Below, piece by piece: positions 15,385 through 23,063 of a stretch of 35,813 bases of DNA. The DNA is from Lentisphaeria bacterium (GTDB lineage Bacteria; Verrucomicrobiota; Lentisphaeria; Oligosphaerales; Oligosphaeraceae), in contig JAKSPB010000031.1 in assembly GCA_024405215.1 (NCBI GenBank), forward strand, positions 1-35,813, given 5' to 3'. The position numbers and the translations under genes are program-made. Numbering within the stretch: position 1 is the stretch's first letter; each line of letters opens with the position of its first letter. The notes under the pieces are model-generated. The model saw nothing but the letters and a program-made list of their open reading frames with translations, was not told the origin of the DNA and made no database searches.

Positions 15385-18177
15385 ATGAGAAAAATCTTTG
15401 CTTCGTTGTTCTTGTTGAGTGCAGTCTTCTTTGCTGAAGAAATTTGGGAAGGGAATTTTGAGCATGATGCAGTGGGGACGCTGCCTGGGAATTGGTCTTG
15501 GCAGAATGACGGCGTTGCTTCCGTGGAGGAGATTTCCCCGGATGGCTTTGACAACGCCCATGCGATTTTTCTGCAAGGCGGAAAATCTGCTTCGAATCTT
15601 GTCTGGACGGGGGAAGCCATTGCAGTGTCTGGGGGTGATGTATTAGTCATGGAGACGACTTTTCAGGGGGAAAAGGGGAATGCCGCCCGGCTTGGCTTTG
15701 TGGGACATTCTGGCGATGGCGTGAAGTGCGCGCAGGAAATCAAGGAGATTGCCGTGACGGAAGATGGCTGGGATACGCGTCAGGTTTCCTTCATCGTTGC
15801 AGATGGTGTGTCTTCAGTATCCCCTTGCTTTTCCGTAAAGGCTGGGCAGGAGATGGAGTATGCCTATCTTCGGGTGACACGCGTGGATGACAGCCAGGCC
15901 TTCCTCTATTCACCGGTAAAGGCGGTGGAGGCCTTCCGGAAGGCTTGTGACGGAGAGAATCTGGCGCGTGGCATTCCCGTGAGCTTCAATCCCAAACCGA
16001 ATTATGCCCTGACGGTGAAGGGTGGCTCGGACGATACGGATTTGACGGACGGTGTCTTTGCAAAGACGCAACAGATTTGGTTTGAGAAGGAGGCCGTAGG
16101 GTTTGAACGTGCGGTCAATGGCGTCTCCATGATGATTGACCTTGGCGAGGTGAAGCCGGTTCGCAAGGCGGTGATTCGTCTGCAGGGAGGAATCATTGAC
16201 AAGTATACGATTGCTTTTCCAGATGTCCTGGAGGTCTGGGCGAGCAAGGACGGCCGAAATTTCTATCGTGGACAGTCGCTGCAGAAGGTCCGTAGCACCG
16301 AACTGGAGCTCTGCGACTGGCGGAGCATCTACTATCTGCCGGAAAGCACGACAGGAAAACAGCGCATTTCCTATATGTATCCTTTTGAATTGTCCGTCAA
16401 CGCCGATGCACGGTATATCGTCTTGCGTTCTCCCGTGGACCAGTTCCGGAATATGTTCAGCGATGAATTGGCAGTCATTGCGGCGACGGAAGAGGAGCAA
16501 CTGGAGGTCGCTTACGATGAAATCTATCACTCCACTCCGGTGTTGCTAATCCACGACAGTCTAGTGTTCAAGCCCAAGATGCCGACCTTCTACCTGGCCG
16601 AAGGACTCTTCCTGCCCAATTATCTGGTCATGGACAATCAGCTTGCAGAAACGCCGAAAGATTTTTCCTACGCCATCGAGTTGCCGGCAGGCGTGGAGTT
16701 CCGTTCAACCAAGGCCTGGCCTTCGGATATGCGGAATTTGGAGTCGGTGACAACGGAGGCGGGGAGGACTTCCTGGAAGTTTACGCCCAAACAATATGAT
16801 TTCAAGAAGTTCTCCGAATTGATGCTTTATGGGCTTGGACCATTTTATTTTTCTGTCTCTGATGCGTCCGCTATTCCTCTTGACCAGCGTTTTGCCGTAT
16901 TTGTCTCTTATGTCAATGGCGAGGTAGGTACACGAGTGCAAGTGCCCTTGGAATTCCTGAAGATTCCGGAAGTGACCCCGCGCTGGCAGAAAGTTGACAC
17001 CTCGCTTTGGTTGGAAAATCGTTACAAGGATGCCCCGGAATGCAACGAGACGGAACTTCATGTCGGTCTTTCAACGGCAATGTATTTTGTTGAAAACGTG
17101 GAAGGCGCTTGCGAAATTCTGCCGCAGGTGCAGGAGGCGAAGGCTGCCGGTCGCCGCATTCGCCTGGAATTGGAACCTACTCGCTGGCTGCGGATGCTGA
17201 ATGGCGGCAAAAATGAATCGCGTTGCATTGGATGCACTCGCTCCACTTGCCTGGCTTATCGGGGCAAGGAGTTCCAGGAGAGTGTTCAAAGGGTGAAAGA
17301 AATTGTCGCCATCCTGCCCTGCGAGGCCATCACCTTTGACGTCGAGGATTGGGAACCGAACCAGATGAACGATACCATGGACAAGTGCACACGATGCCTG
17401 GCGGAGAAGGAAAAACGTGGCTATGCGACCTGGATTGAGTATTTTGACAAGATGCAGGCGGAGATGATGGCGGAATACACGAAGGCCGTCCGTGAAGGCG
17501 CGGCATCCGCCGGACGCGTCTGCCCCCGTATTGGATACTATGCGGTTTCGCCCATCATGGCTTACGCCTGCCGCGAAGGGGCAGTGCCCTTCCTTGGGTA
17601 CAGTGGACTCTATCCCGCAAATTGCGATGAGATCCAGAACTCTTTCTATGGACGAGGGACGAGAGAATGCCACGACCAGATGCGGGAGGTCTATCGCGCC
17701 ATTGGAAAAACCTCGGTGCTCCAGCCGTGGAGAAGCGGTGGCACGGGATCCTATTATGGAGTGCCGTACTATCGCCTGACAGAACAGCATATTGTCGAGA
17801 CCCTGATGAATGGCGCTGGCGGAATTCAGTTCTTCTGCAGTCTGAGTTTTGAATCGCCACTTGACTTTTTCTATATGGCACGGGCGTTCGCCATGCTTTC
17901 GCCATACGAGGATATCCTCTGGATGGGGGCATTGGATGAAAATGTGGTCGGAGACAATGGAAAAATGATCTATACCGCACGGCGTCTCGACAAGAAAATG
18001 CTCTTTCTGGCCGGAAATTACGGAAACAGGAACCAGGAAAAAACGTCATTGACATTACCCGGAGCGAGCAAGGCGACGATCCTTTCGGCAACGGGAAGCG
18101 TGATATGCCAGAAGGGAAAAATTCTACTGGAGGTCGCCCCCGATGATTTTGTGCTTTGTCTCCTGGAGATGGAGTAA
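15385..18177 (+). CDS. Secreted glycosidase-like protein with discoidin-like and TIM-barrel regions and a cysteine-rich insert
   Basis: 930 residues with a signal peptide (residues 1-17, ending AVFFAEE). Residues about 20-175 look like a jelly-roll carbohydrate-binding domain (WEGNFEHDAVGTLPGNWSW). Residues about 190-320 resemble an F5/8 type C (discoidin) domain (DDTDLTDGVFAKTQQIWF, MMIDLGEVKPVRKAVIRL, VLEVWASKDGRNFYRG). The C-terminal 380 residues look like a TIM barrel: AITFDVEDWEPNQ with Glu654/Asp655/Glu657 as possible acids, then RIGYYAVSPIMAYACREG and GAGGIQFFCSLSF. Two cysteine clusters sit around the first acidic motif: Cys614, 617 and 622 (CIGCTRSTC), and Cys668 and 671 (CTRC). I do not recognise a named GH family. 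It probably acts on host or plant glycans together with the GH42-like enzyme nearby. Confidence 0.72.
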   Translation: MRKIFASLFLLSAVFFAEEIWEGNFEHDAVGTLPGNWSWQNDGVASVEEISPDGFDNAHAIFLQGGKSASNLVWTGEAIAVSGGDVLVMETTFQGEKGNAARLGFVGHSGDGVKCAQEIKEIAVTEDGWDTRQVSFIVADGVSSVSPCFSVKAGQEMEYAYLRVTRVDDSQAFLYSPVKAVEAFRKACDGENLARGIPVSFNPKPNYALTVKGGSDDTDLTDGVFAKTQQIWFEKEAVGFERAVNGVSMMIDLGEVKPVRKAVIRLQGGIIDKYTIAFPDVLEVWASKDGRNFYRGQSLQKVRSTELELCDWRSIYYLPESTTGKQRISYMYPFELSVNADARYIVLRSPVDQFRNMFSDELAVIAATEEEQLEVAYDEIYHSTPVLLIHDSLVFKPKMPTFYLAEGLFLPNYLVMDNQLAETPKDFSYAIELPAGVEFRSTKAWPSDMRNLESVTTEAGRTSWKFTPKQYDFKKFSELMLYGLGPFYFSVSDASAIPLDQRFAVFVSYVNGEVGTRVQVPLEFLKIPEVTPRWQKVDTSLWLENRYKDAPECNETELHVGLSTAMYFVENVEGACEILPQVQEAKAAGRRIRLELEPTRWLRMLNGGKNESRCIGCTRSTCLAYRGKEFQESVQRVKEIVAILPCEAITFDVEDWEPNQMNDTMDKCTRCLAEKEKRGYATWIEYFDKMQAEMMAEYTKAVREGAASAGRVCPRIGYYAVSPIMAYACREGAVPFLGYSGLYPANCDEIQNSFYGRGTRECHDQMREVYRAIGKTSVLQPWRSGGTGSYYGVPYYRLTEQHIVETLMNGAGGIQFFCSLSFESPLDFFYMARAFAMLSPYEDILWMGALDENVVGDNGKMIYTARRLDKKMLFLAGNYGNRNQEKTSLTLPGASKATILSATGSVICQKGKILLEVAPDDFVLCLLEME

Positions 18178-18230
18178 ACAAGATCAGCCTGAAGGAATTG
18201 CCAATTGCGACTTGCTGTCAAAAAGACGGA

Positions 18231-18264
18231 AAATCGTCCTGAATTGCCGAAAAAAAGACGATTT
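18231..18264 (+). other. Inverted repeat in the gap before the ribosomal operon
   Basis: AAATCGTC (18231-18238) and GACGATTT (18257-18264) are complementary. It could end transcription of the glycosidase-like gene, but no T-run follows. A weak promoter-like pair TTGAGG (18263-18268) and TAGACT (18286-18291), 17 bases apart, overlaps its end. Confidence 0.3.
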
Positions 18265-18375
18265 GAGGTGGAAAAAAGCTGGGAATAGACTATATTAAAC
18301 AGATTTACATCTCCAATCGAGACAGGGAAGAATCCGGGTCGCTCCCGAAATTCTTTCGATGAATCGTGCCGAATC

Positions 18376-18406
18376 CCGTCTGGGCAGGGTGTCTTGCCGC
18401 AGACGG
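18376..18406 (+). other. 11-bp hairpin immediately upstream of the ribosomal-operon promoter
   Basis: CCGTCTG (18376-18382) pairs with CAGACGG (18400-18406), continued inward by GGCA (18383-18386) with TGCC (18395-18398) and one bulged base. It ends six bases before the -35 box. As RNA it could stop read-through from upstream. As DNA it could be a protein-binding site over the promoter. Confidence 0.45.
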
Positions 18407-18411
18407 ACAGG

Positions 18412-18441
18412 TTGTCTCAGTGGCGTATTTTTCGCTATACT
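18412..18441 (+). promoter_or_regulatory. Promoter of the ribosomal-protein operon
   Basis: TTGTCT (18412-18417), an 18-base spacer and TATACT (18436-18441), matching the consensus at 4 and 5 of 6 positions. Start near 18448 gives a leader of about 107 bases before rplV. The leader is T-rich in its middle (18497-18520). Confidence 0.6.
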
Positions 18442-18554
18442 AGATGACATGGCAACGAATGCGCTGGAAAAGCTGACAAGCATGGCCCAGGGCATCAAGA
18501 AGATTTTTGTTTTTTCTTTCGTCCCCCAAACAAGAAACCCTAAACACAGGAAAC

Positions 18555-18896
18555 ATGGAAAAAATCGCCATTTCCAAGTATGTGCGGATCTCTCCGTTCA
18601 AGGCGCGCCAGGTTACGCGCTTGATTCAGGGGAAGCCCGCCATTGCGGCGTTGAATACCGTGGCTCTGATTCCGCGTAAGGCTGCAAGACTCGTTGAGGC
18701 TACGCTGAAATCTGCCGTGGCCAACGCGGAGAATGCCGAGCAGGGCGCGGTTAGCCGCACTCAGCTCATCGTCAAGGAAGCCACCATCGGCGAAGGCCCG
18801 ACCATGCGCCGCTTCTGGCCCCGCAGCCGTGGCTCCGCTAGCCATATCCGCAAGCGCACCAGCCATATCCGCATTGTTGTTTCGGATCAGGCATAA
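18555..18896 (+). CDS. rplV: 50S ribosomal protein L22
   Basis: 113 residues from ATG 18555 (MEKIAISKYVRISPFKARQV), preceded by AGGAAAC. The L22 fold is clear, including the conserved C-terminal beta-hairpin that lines the exit tunnel (GPTMRRFWPRSRGSASHIRK) and the end TSHIRIVV. It is unusual as the first gene of the cluster: the normally preceding S10-L3-L4-L23-L2-S19 genes are not in this window. An in-frame extension to 18507 lacks conservation. Confidence 0.97.
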   Translation: MEKIAISKYVRISPFKARQVTRLIQGKPAIAALNTVALIPRKAARLVEATLKSAVANAENAEQGAVSRTQLIVKEATIGEGPTMRRFWPRSRGSASHIRKRTSHIRIVVSDQA

Positions 18897-18911
18897 TCAG
18901 GAGGAATCACT

Positions 18912-19724
18912 GTGGGTCAAAAAGTTAATCCGATTGGCTTCCGCCTGCCCCTCCGCAAGGACTGGAAATCTCGCTGGTTCGCGCGTAGCAAGGAAAAGGC
19001 TGACAGCATCAACAAGTCCTTTGGCGAACTCCTTCAGGAGGATCTGCGCATCCGCGAAAAGCTGGATGTCCTGCTGAAGAACGCCAGCGTCTCCCGCGTG
19101 CTCATTGAACGCTTCGGACGTCGTATCCGCCTGACGATCTTCACCGCTCGTCCCGGCATCATCATTACCGGCCACTTTGACGACAAGGCCGACCGCAACA
19201 ACCGCAAGGCTCCTGCCGCCGAGGCTGATGCCAAGGCAGAGAAGCGCGGCGCTGGCCTGGACAAGATCAAGGAAGAACTGAAGAACATCGCCAAGGACGA
19301 AGAAATTCTCGTCGATGTCAAGGAAATCCGCACTCCTGAAGTGGATGCGACCCTGGTCGCACAGTCCATCGCTCAGCAGCTGGAGCGCCGCGTGGCTTTC
19401 CGCCGCGCTATGAAGCGTGCCATCCAGACCGCCATGGAGCGTGGTGCCGAAGGTATCCGTATCCGTATCAGCGGTCGTCTGGGCGGTGCGGAACTTTCCC
19501 GCGTCGAACAGTACAAGGAAGGCAAGGTGCCCCTGCACACCCTTTCCGCCAATATCGACTACGGCTTCGTGGAAGCTCATACCCTGGCCGGTCTGATTGG
19601 AATCAAAGTTTGGATCTGCAAACCCGAAAACTGGGAGGAAATCAACAATGCCATTAATGCCAAAACGCGCAGAGCACCGAAAGGTGCAACGCGGAACGCG
19701 CGCGGGCCTCGCAACGCGCAATAA
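18912..19724 (+). CDS. rpsC: 30S ribosomal protein S3 with an insertion in the KH domain
   Basis: 270 residues, against 233 in E. coli. GTG start with AGGAGGA upstream. The N-terminal MGQKVNPIGFRL and the C-terminal SGRLGGAELSRVEQYKEGKV and VPLHTLSANIDYGFVEAHT are canonical. In the KH domain, where E. coli has PGIVIGKKGEDVEKL, this protein has PGIIITG, then about 25 extra Ala/Asp/Lys-rich residues (about 87-110), then KRGAGLDKIKEEL. The GXXG loop is therefore split. S3 lines the mRNA entry tunnel and contributes to mRNA unwinding there. The last 77 bases, coding a basic tail (KTRRAPKGATRNARGPRNAQ), overlap rplP in another frame. Confidence 0.96.
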   Translation: MGQKVNPIGFRLPLRKDWKSRWFARSKEKADSINKSFGELLQEDLRIREKLDVLLKNASVSRVLIERFGRRIRLTIFTARPGIIITGHFDDKADRNNRKAPAAEADAKAEKRGAGLDKIKEELKNIAKDEEILVDVKEIRTPEVDATLVAQSIAQQLERRVAFRRAMKRAIQTAMERGAEGIRIRISGRLGGAELSRVEQYKEGKVPLHTLSANIDYGFVEAHTLAGLIGIKVWICKPENWEEINNAINAKTRRAPKGATRNARGPRNAQ

Positions 19725-20067
19725 CAAGCTGGACTTCGGTGACTTTGGCCTCCAGGTTCTGGAACGCGCCTGGCTCACTGGTGCTCAGATCGAAGCCGCC
19801 CGTGTCGCCGCCACCCGTCGGATGGAGCGTAAGGGGCAGATCTGGCTGCGTGTCTTCCCGGACAAACCCGTTTCCAAGAAACCTCTGGAAACCCGTATGG
19901 GTAAGGGAAAGGGCGCTCCCGAGTTCTGGGTCGCGGTCATTCGTCCGGGCAACATGGTCATCGAGATCTCTGGTTGCTCCGAGAACGTCGCCAAGGAAGC
20001 CCTCGCGCTGGCCGCCAGCAAACTGCCGGTCCGTTGCCGCTTCCTCACCCGTTACGTCGCCGAATAG
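19648..20067 (+). CDS. rplP: 50S ribosomal protein L16
   Basis: 139 residues (136 in E. coli), starting MPLMPKRAEHRKVQRG. An ideal Shine-Dalgarno GGGAGGA (19633-19639) lies inside rpsC, eight bases before the ATG, so the two genes overlap by 77 bp in different frames; the next Met (19657) is an alternative start. Conserved L16 segments include GKGKGAPEFWVAVIRPGNM and the end KLPVRCRFLTRY. It binds near the A-site finger and the peptidyl transferase centre. Confidence 0.96.
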   Translation: MPLMPKRAEHRKVQRGTRAGLATRNNKLDFGDFGLQVLERAWLTGAQIEAARVAATRRMERKGQIWLRVFPDKPVSKKPLETRMGKGKGAPEFWVAVIRPGNMVIEISGCSENVAKEALALAASKLPVRCRFLTRYVAE

Positions 20068-20070
20068 TCA

Positions 20071-20108
20071 CGGATGCTGGCTGAATGAGCCAGCTCTTTT
20101 CAGCCAGC
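20071..20108 (+). terminator. Terminator-like attenuator between L16 and L29 genes
   Basis: GCTGGCT (20076-20082) pairs with AGCCAGC (20088-20094) around a short loop and is followed by TCTTTT (20095-20100), the form of an intrinsic terminator. A second copy CAGCCAGC (20101-20108) can pair instead with GCTGGCTG (20076-20083), giving a mutually exclusive structure. It lies inside an operon whose downstream genes must be expressed, so partial termination or attenuation is more likely than a full stop. Confidence 0.6.
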
Positions 20109-20130
20109 ACAACAAGGAATTTCAACAAAG

Positions 20131-20325
20131 ATGAAAGCATCCGAAATCCGCCAGAAGACCGACGACGAGATTCTGCAGCTGCTTAACGACAACCGTCGCG
20201 AAATCTTCCAGCTCCGTCTGAAGTATCAGACCAGCGAGCTGAAGGACACCGCCCGGATCGGCAAGCTCCGCAAGGACATCGCCCGTCTGGAAACCGAGAA
20301 GACCGCACGTGCGGCCAAGGCATAA
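20131..20325 (+). CDS. rpmC: 50S ribosomal protein L29
   Basis: 64 residues, the usual length, two long helices ([20 protein letters not shown], then [20 protein letters not shown] and the conserved [13 protein letters not shown]). It binds 23S rRNA at the exit-tunnel rim and helps form the docking site for SRP and trigger factor. AAGGA lies upstream. It follows an attenuator-like hairpin in the 63-bp gap after rplP. Confidence 0.96.
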   Translation: MKASEIRQKTDDEILQLLNDNRREIFQLRLKYQTSELKDTARIGKLRKDIARLETEKTARAAKA

Positions 20326-20345
20326 CCACCACAGGGGAAACCAAG

Positions 20346-20651
20346 ATGTCAGAAGATACTCAGAAGAATGAGGCCCCCGCCCAGGTGGAGGCCCGTGAAA
20401 ATCACCGCAAGGTGCGTGTCGGCACCGTCGTCAGCGACAAGCAGGACAAGACCCGCGTTGTCAATGTCGCCCGTAGCGCCGCAGATCCCCTTTACAAGAA
20501 GGTGATCAAGCACACCACCAAGTGCTACGTTCACGACGAGAAGAACGAGTCCAAGGTTGGCGACGTGGTCAAAATCATGGAGACCCGTCCCCTTTCCAAG
20601 ATGAAGCGCTGGCGCCTGGTCGAAATCCAGAAGCACTCCGCTGCCGACTAA
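20346..20651 (+). CDS. rpsQ: 30S ribosomal protein S17
   Basis: 101 residues with an acidic N-terminal extension of about 20 residues ([20 protein letters not shown]) before the canonical [20 protein letters not shown] start. The [26 protein letters not shown] region with the end [10 protein letters not shown] is typical of this OB-fold protein, a primary binder of 16S rRNA. It lies 20 bp after rpmC. Confidence 0.96.
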   Translation: MSEDTQKNEAPAQVEARENHRKVRVGTVVSDKQDKTRVVNVARSAADPLYKKVIKHTTKCYVHDEKNESKVGDVVKIMETRPLSKMKRWRLVEIQKHSAAD

Positions 20652-20676
20652 ACTTCAGCCCTAGGAGAGAACCACA

Positions 20677-21042
20677 ATGATTCAAATGCAGACCACACTC
20701 GAGGTGGCTGACAACACCGGCGCCAAGGAAATCATGGCGATCCGGTGCCTCGGGCAGGGAAAGGAGTACGCCGAAATCGGCGATATCATCCGTGCCAGCG
20801 TCAAGGAGGCCCAGCCCCGCGGCGTCGTCAAGAAAGGCGATGTCGTGCGTGCTGTCGTTGTCCGCACCGCAAAGAACATCCGTCGCCCCGACGGCAGCTG
20901 CCTCCGTTTCGACCGTGACGCCGCTGTCATCATCGACGATGCCAACAACCCCCGCGGAACCCGTATCTTTGGTGCGGTTGCCCGCGAACTGCGAGACAAG
21001 AACTTCACGAAGATCATCTCGCTTGCTCCGGAGGTGCTCTAA
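20677..21042 (+). CDS. rplN: 50S ribosomal protein L14
   Basis: 121 residues beginning [20 protein letters not shown], with conserved [20 protein letters not shown] and [20 protein letters not shown]. Standard length and strong Shine-Dalgarno (AGGAGAG). The protein sits at the subunit interface next to L19 and is the target of RsfS. Its TAA overlaps the rplX ATG by one base, so translation is coupled. Confidence 0.97.
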   Translation: MIQMQTTLEVADNTGAKEIMAIRCLGQGKEYAEIGDIIRASVKEAQPRGVVKKGDVVRAVVVRTAKNIRRPDGSCLRFDRDAAVIIDDANNPRGTRIFGAVARELRDKNFTKIISLAPEVL

Positions 21043-21305
21043 TGTCCAAAGCCAACATCAAGAAGAACGACATCGTCGTTGCGATTTCCGGCGCCGACAA
21101 GGGCAAGAGCGGAAAAGTCCTGCGGGTTGACCGCAAGGCCGGCCGGGTTTACGTGGAAGGCCTGAACATCCAGAAGAAGACCATCCGCCGCAGCCAGGAC
21201 AAGCCCCAGGGCGGCATCATCGACGTGGAAGGCCCCATCCACATTTCCAATGTGATGGGCAAGGAGCGCTACGACGCTCGTCCGCAGGCTGCCAAGAAGG
21301 CGTAA
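21042..21305 (+). CDS. rplX: 50S ribosomal protein L24 (short form)
   Basis: 87 residues, shorter than the usual 100-105. The KOW motif is intact (KNDIVVAISGADKGKSGKVL) and so is the following VDRKAGRVYVEGLNIQKKTI, but the C-terminal part ends soon after PIHISNVMGK. L24 is an assembly initiator for the large subunit. Start overlaps the rplN stop (TAATG). Confidence 0.95.
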   Translation: MSKANIKKNDIVVAISGADKGKSGKVLRVDRKAGRVYVEGLNIQKKTIRRSQDKPQGGIIDVEGPIHISNVMGKERYDARPQAAKKA

Positions 21306-21322
21306 GCGCAGGGAGGACACCA

Positions 21323-21868
21323 ATGATTACGAACTCGCTTTACAAGCACTACCAGGAAGTGGTGATCCCCCAGCTCAAGGCGAATCACAGCTATACGAAT
21401 CCCATGCAGATTCCGAAGCTGGTGAAGATCGTCCTGAACAGCGGCGTCTCCCCCGACAAGGATCGTGAGACCCTGAACGAGGTTGTTGACACCCTGAGCA
21501 AGATCACTGGCCAGAAGGCCATCATCACCAAGACCACCAAGAACATCTCGCAGTTCAAGCTGCGTGCCGGAATGAATGTGGGCGCCTCTGTCACCCTCCG
21601 CCGCGAGAACATGTACAACTTCCTTTACCGGTTGGTGAACATCGTTCTGCCCCGCGTCCGCGACTTCCGCGGCATTCCGTCCAAGTCCTTTGATGGCGCC
21701 GGCAACTACACCTTCGGTCTCGCGGACCAGTCCGTCTTCACCGAGGTCGACATGGACAAGGCGAAGCACACGGTGGGTATGAACATCACCGTTGTCACCA
21801 CTGCCAAGACCGACGACGAGGCGAGAGACCTGCTCGCGCTCATGGGCATGCCGTTCGCCAAGAACTAG
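21323..21868 (+). CDS. rplE: 50S ribosomal protein L5
   Basis: 181 residues (179 in E. coli), with MQIPKLVKIVLNSGVS, TGQKAIITKTTKNISQFKLR, the tRNA-contacting RLVNIVLPRVRDFRGI and GNYTFGLADQSVF. It binds 5S rRNA and contacts P-site tRNA. Strong Shine-Dalgarno GGGAGGA. Compact operon position between rplX and rpsN as in most bacteria. Confidence 0.97.
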   Translation: MITNSLYKHYQEVVIPQLKANHSYTNPMQIPKLVKIVLNSGVSPDKDRETLNEVVDTLSKITGQKAIITKTTKNISQFKLRAGMNVGASVTLRRENMYNFLYRLVNIVLPRVRDFRGIPSKSFDGAGNYTFGLADQSVFTEVDMDKAKHTVGMNITVVTTAKTDDEARDLLALMGMPFAKN

Positions 21869-21880
21869 GAGGATACAGCT

Positions 21881-22066
21881 GTGGCAAAGAAAAGTCTGAT
21901 CGTCAAGTCCCAACGGACCCCGAAGTTCAGCAGCCGGGCCTACACCCGCTGCGAGCGCTGCGGCCGTGTCCGTGCTGTCTATCGTAAATTCCACCTGTGC
22001 CGCATCTGCCTGCGTGAACTTGCCAGCAATGGCATGATCCCCGGCGTGACCAAGGCAAGCTGGTAA
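21881..22066 (+). CDS. rpsN: 30S ribosomal protein S14, zinc-binding type
   Basis: 61 residues, the short type-Z S14. The zinc ribbon is complete: Cys24, Cys27, Cys40 and Cys43 ([20 protein letters not shown]). The GTG start is preceded by AGGAGGA. The end [10 protein letters not shown] is canonical. Zinc-dependent S14 lies in the 30S head near S3 and S10. Confidence 0.96.
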   Translation: MAKKSLIVKSQRTPKFSSRAYTRCERCGRVRAVYRKFHLCRICLRELASNGMIPGVTKASW

Positions 22067-22087
22067 CCACAAGGGAGGCATACAACC

Positions 22088-22492
22088 ATGAGCATGAGCG
22101 ATCCAATTGCTGATATGCTGACTCGGGTGCGCAACGCCTCGAATGCCAAGCTGGCCACGGTTTCCATGCCCTCCAGCAAGATCAAAGCCGCTTTGGCCGA
22201 GACCTTGAAGGAGACTGGATTCATTGACAGCTACGAGGTGCAGGACCTGGGCAACAACAAGAAAGCCCTGAACATCACCCTGAAGTACAAGGGCAAGAAC
22301 TCCACGCCTGTCATCGAGGGCATCCGGCGCATCAGCCGCCCCTCCTGCCGGGTCTATGTCAACAGCTCCGAGATCCCCCGCGTTCTCGGCGGCCTCGGCG
22401 TGGCCATCCTGACCACTTCCCAGGGCCTGGTTACCGATCGTACCGCGCGCAAGCGCAACATCGGTGGCGAGCTGCTCTGCTATGTCTGGTAG
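22088..22492 (+). CDS. rpsH: 30S ribosomal protein S8
   Basis: 134 residues, starting MSMSDPIADMLTRVRNASNA; the second ATG (22094) is an alternative start. The C-terminal GVAILTTSQGLVTDRTARKR and GGELLCYVW are canonical. It binds the central domain of 16S rRNA. In E. coli S8 represses translation of the spc operon; whether that holds here is unknown, but several structured gaps in this operon are candidates for such control. Confidence 0.97.
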   Translation: MSMSDPIADMLTRVRNASNAKLATVSMPSSKIKAALAETLKETGFIDSYEVQDLGNNKKALNITLKYKGKNSTPVIEGIRRISRPSCRVYVNSSEIPRVLGGLGVAILTTSQGLVTDRTARKRNIGGELLCYVW

Positions 22493-22516
22493 CGCAAAAA
22501 CGGAGGAATAGCAGAA

Positions 22517-23056
22517 ATGTCTAGAATGGGTAACAAGCCGATCGCACTGGATCCGAAGGTGAAGGTGGAGATCAAGGACGGCATGGCTACCGTCACGGGT
22601 CCGAAGGGCACCCTGAAGCAGGCTCTTCCCGGCGATGTCCTCGTGGAGATCTCCGAAGATGGCAAGCTCCTTCACGTGAAGCGTGAGAGCGATGCCCGCC
22701 AGACCAAGATGAACCATGGCCTGGTCCGCAGCCTGCTGAACAACATGGTGACTGGCGTCACCACCGGCTTCACCATTGAGCTGGAGCTGGTTGGCGTCGG
22801 CTACCGCGCCGCCGTGAAGGGCCAGGAACTGACCCTGAACCTGGGTTACAGCAACCCCCGCATCTACAATGCTCCCGAGAGCGTGAAGGTCACCTGCAAG
22901 GATCAGACCCACATTGTTCTCGAGTCCATTGACAAGCAGGCGGTTGGCCAGGCTGCCGCGTCCATCCGCAGCAACCGCGTGCCCGATGCCTATCATGGCA
23001 AGGGCGTTCGCTACGCCGGCGAGCAGCTCTCCCTCAAGGAGGGCAAGAAGGTGTAG
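22517..23056 (+). CDS. rplF: 50S ribosomal protein L6
   Basis: 179 residues with the family start MSRMGNKPIAL and two L6 repeats. The second contains IELELVGVGYRAAVKGQELT, then NLGYSNP and the end region RVPDAYHGKGVRYAGEQLSL. It lies at the base of the L7/L12 stalk near the sarcin-ricin loop. GGAGG is upstream. It is followed by an unusually long 143-bp structured gap. Confidence 0.97.
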   Translation: MSRMGNKPIALDPKVKVEIKDGMATVTGPKGTLKQALPGDVLVEISEDGKLLHVKRESDARQTKMNHGLVRSLLNNMVTGVTTGFTIELELVGVGYRAAVKGQELTLNLGYSNPRIYNAPESVKVTCKDQTHIVLESIDKQAVGQAAASIRSNRVPDAYHGKGVRYAGEQLSLKEGKKV

Positions 23057-23063
23057 TAGTCCC

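Noticed and set aside
19620-19730. Frameshift error joining S3 and L16
   Set aside because: Both frames have complete, sensible ends (basic S3 tail with stop; L16 with ideal ribosome-binding site and family start), so a true overlap is the simpler reading, though a read check is listed.
21269-22996. Open frame of 575 codons on the minus strand across L24-L6 genes
   Set aside because: It is antisense to five well-supported ribosomal genes. Strong codon bias leaves few stops on the opposite strand, and the translation has no recognisable domain.
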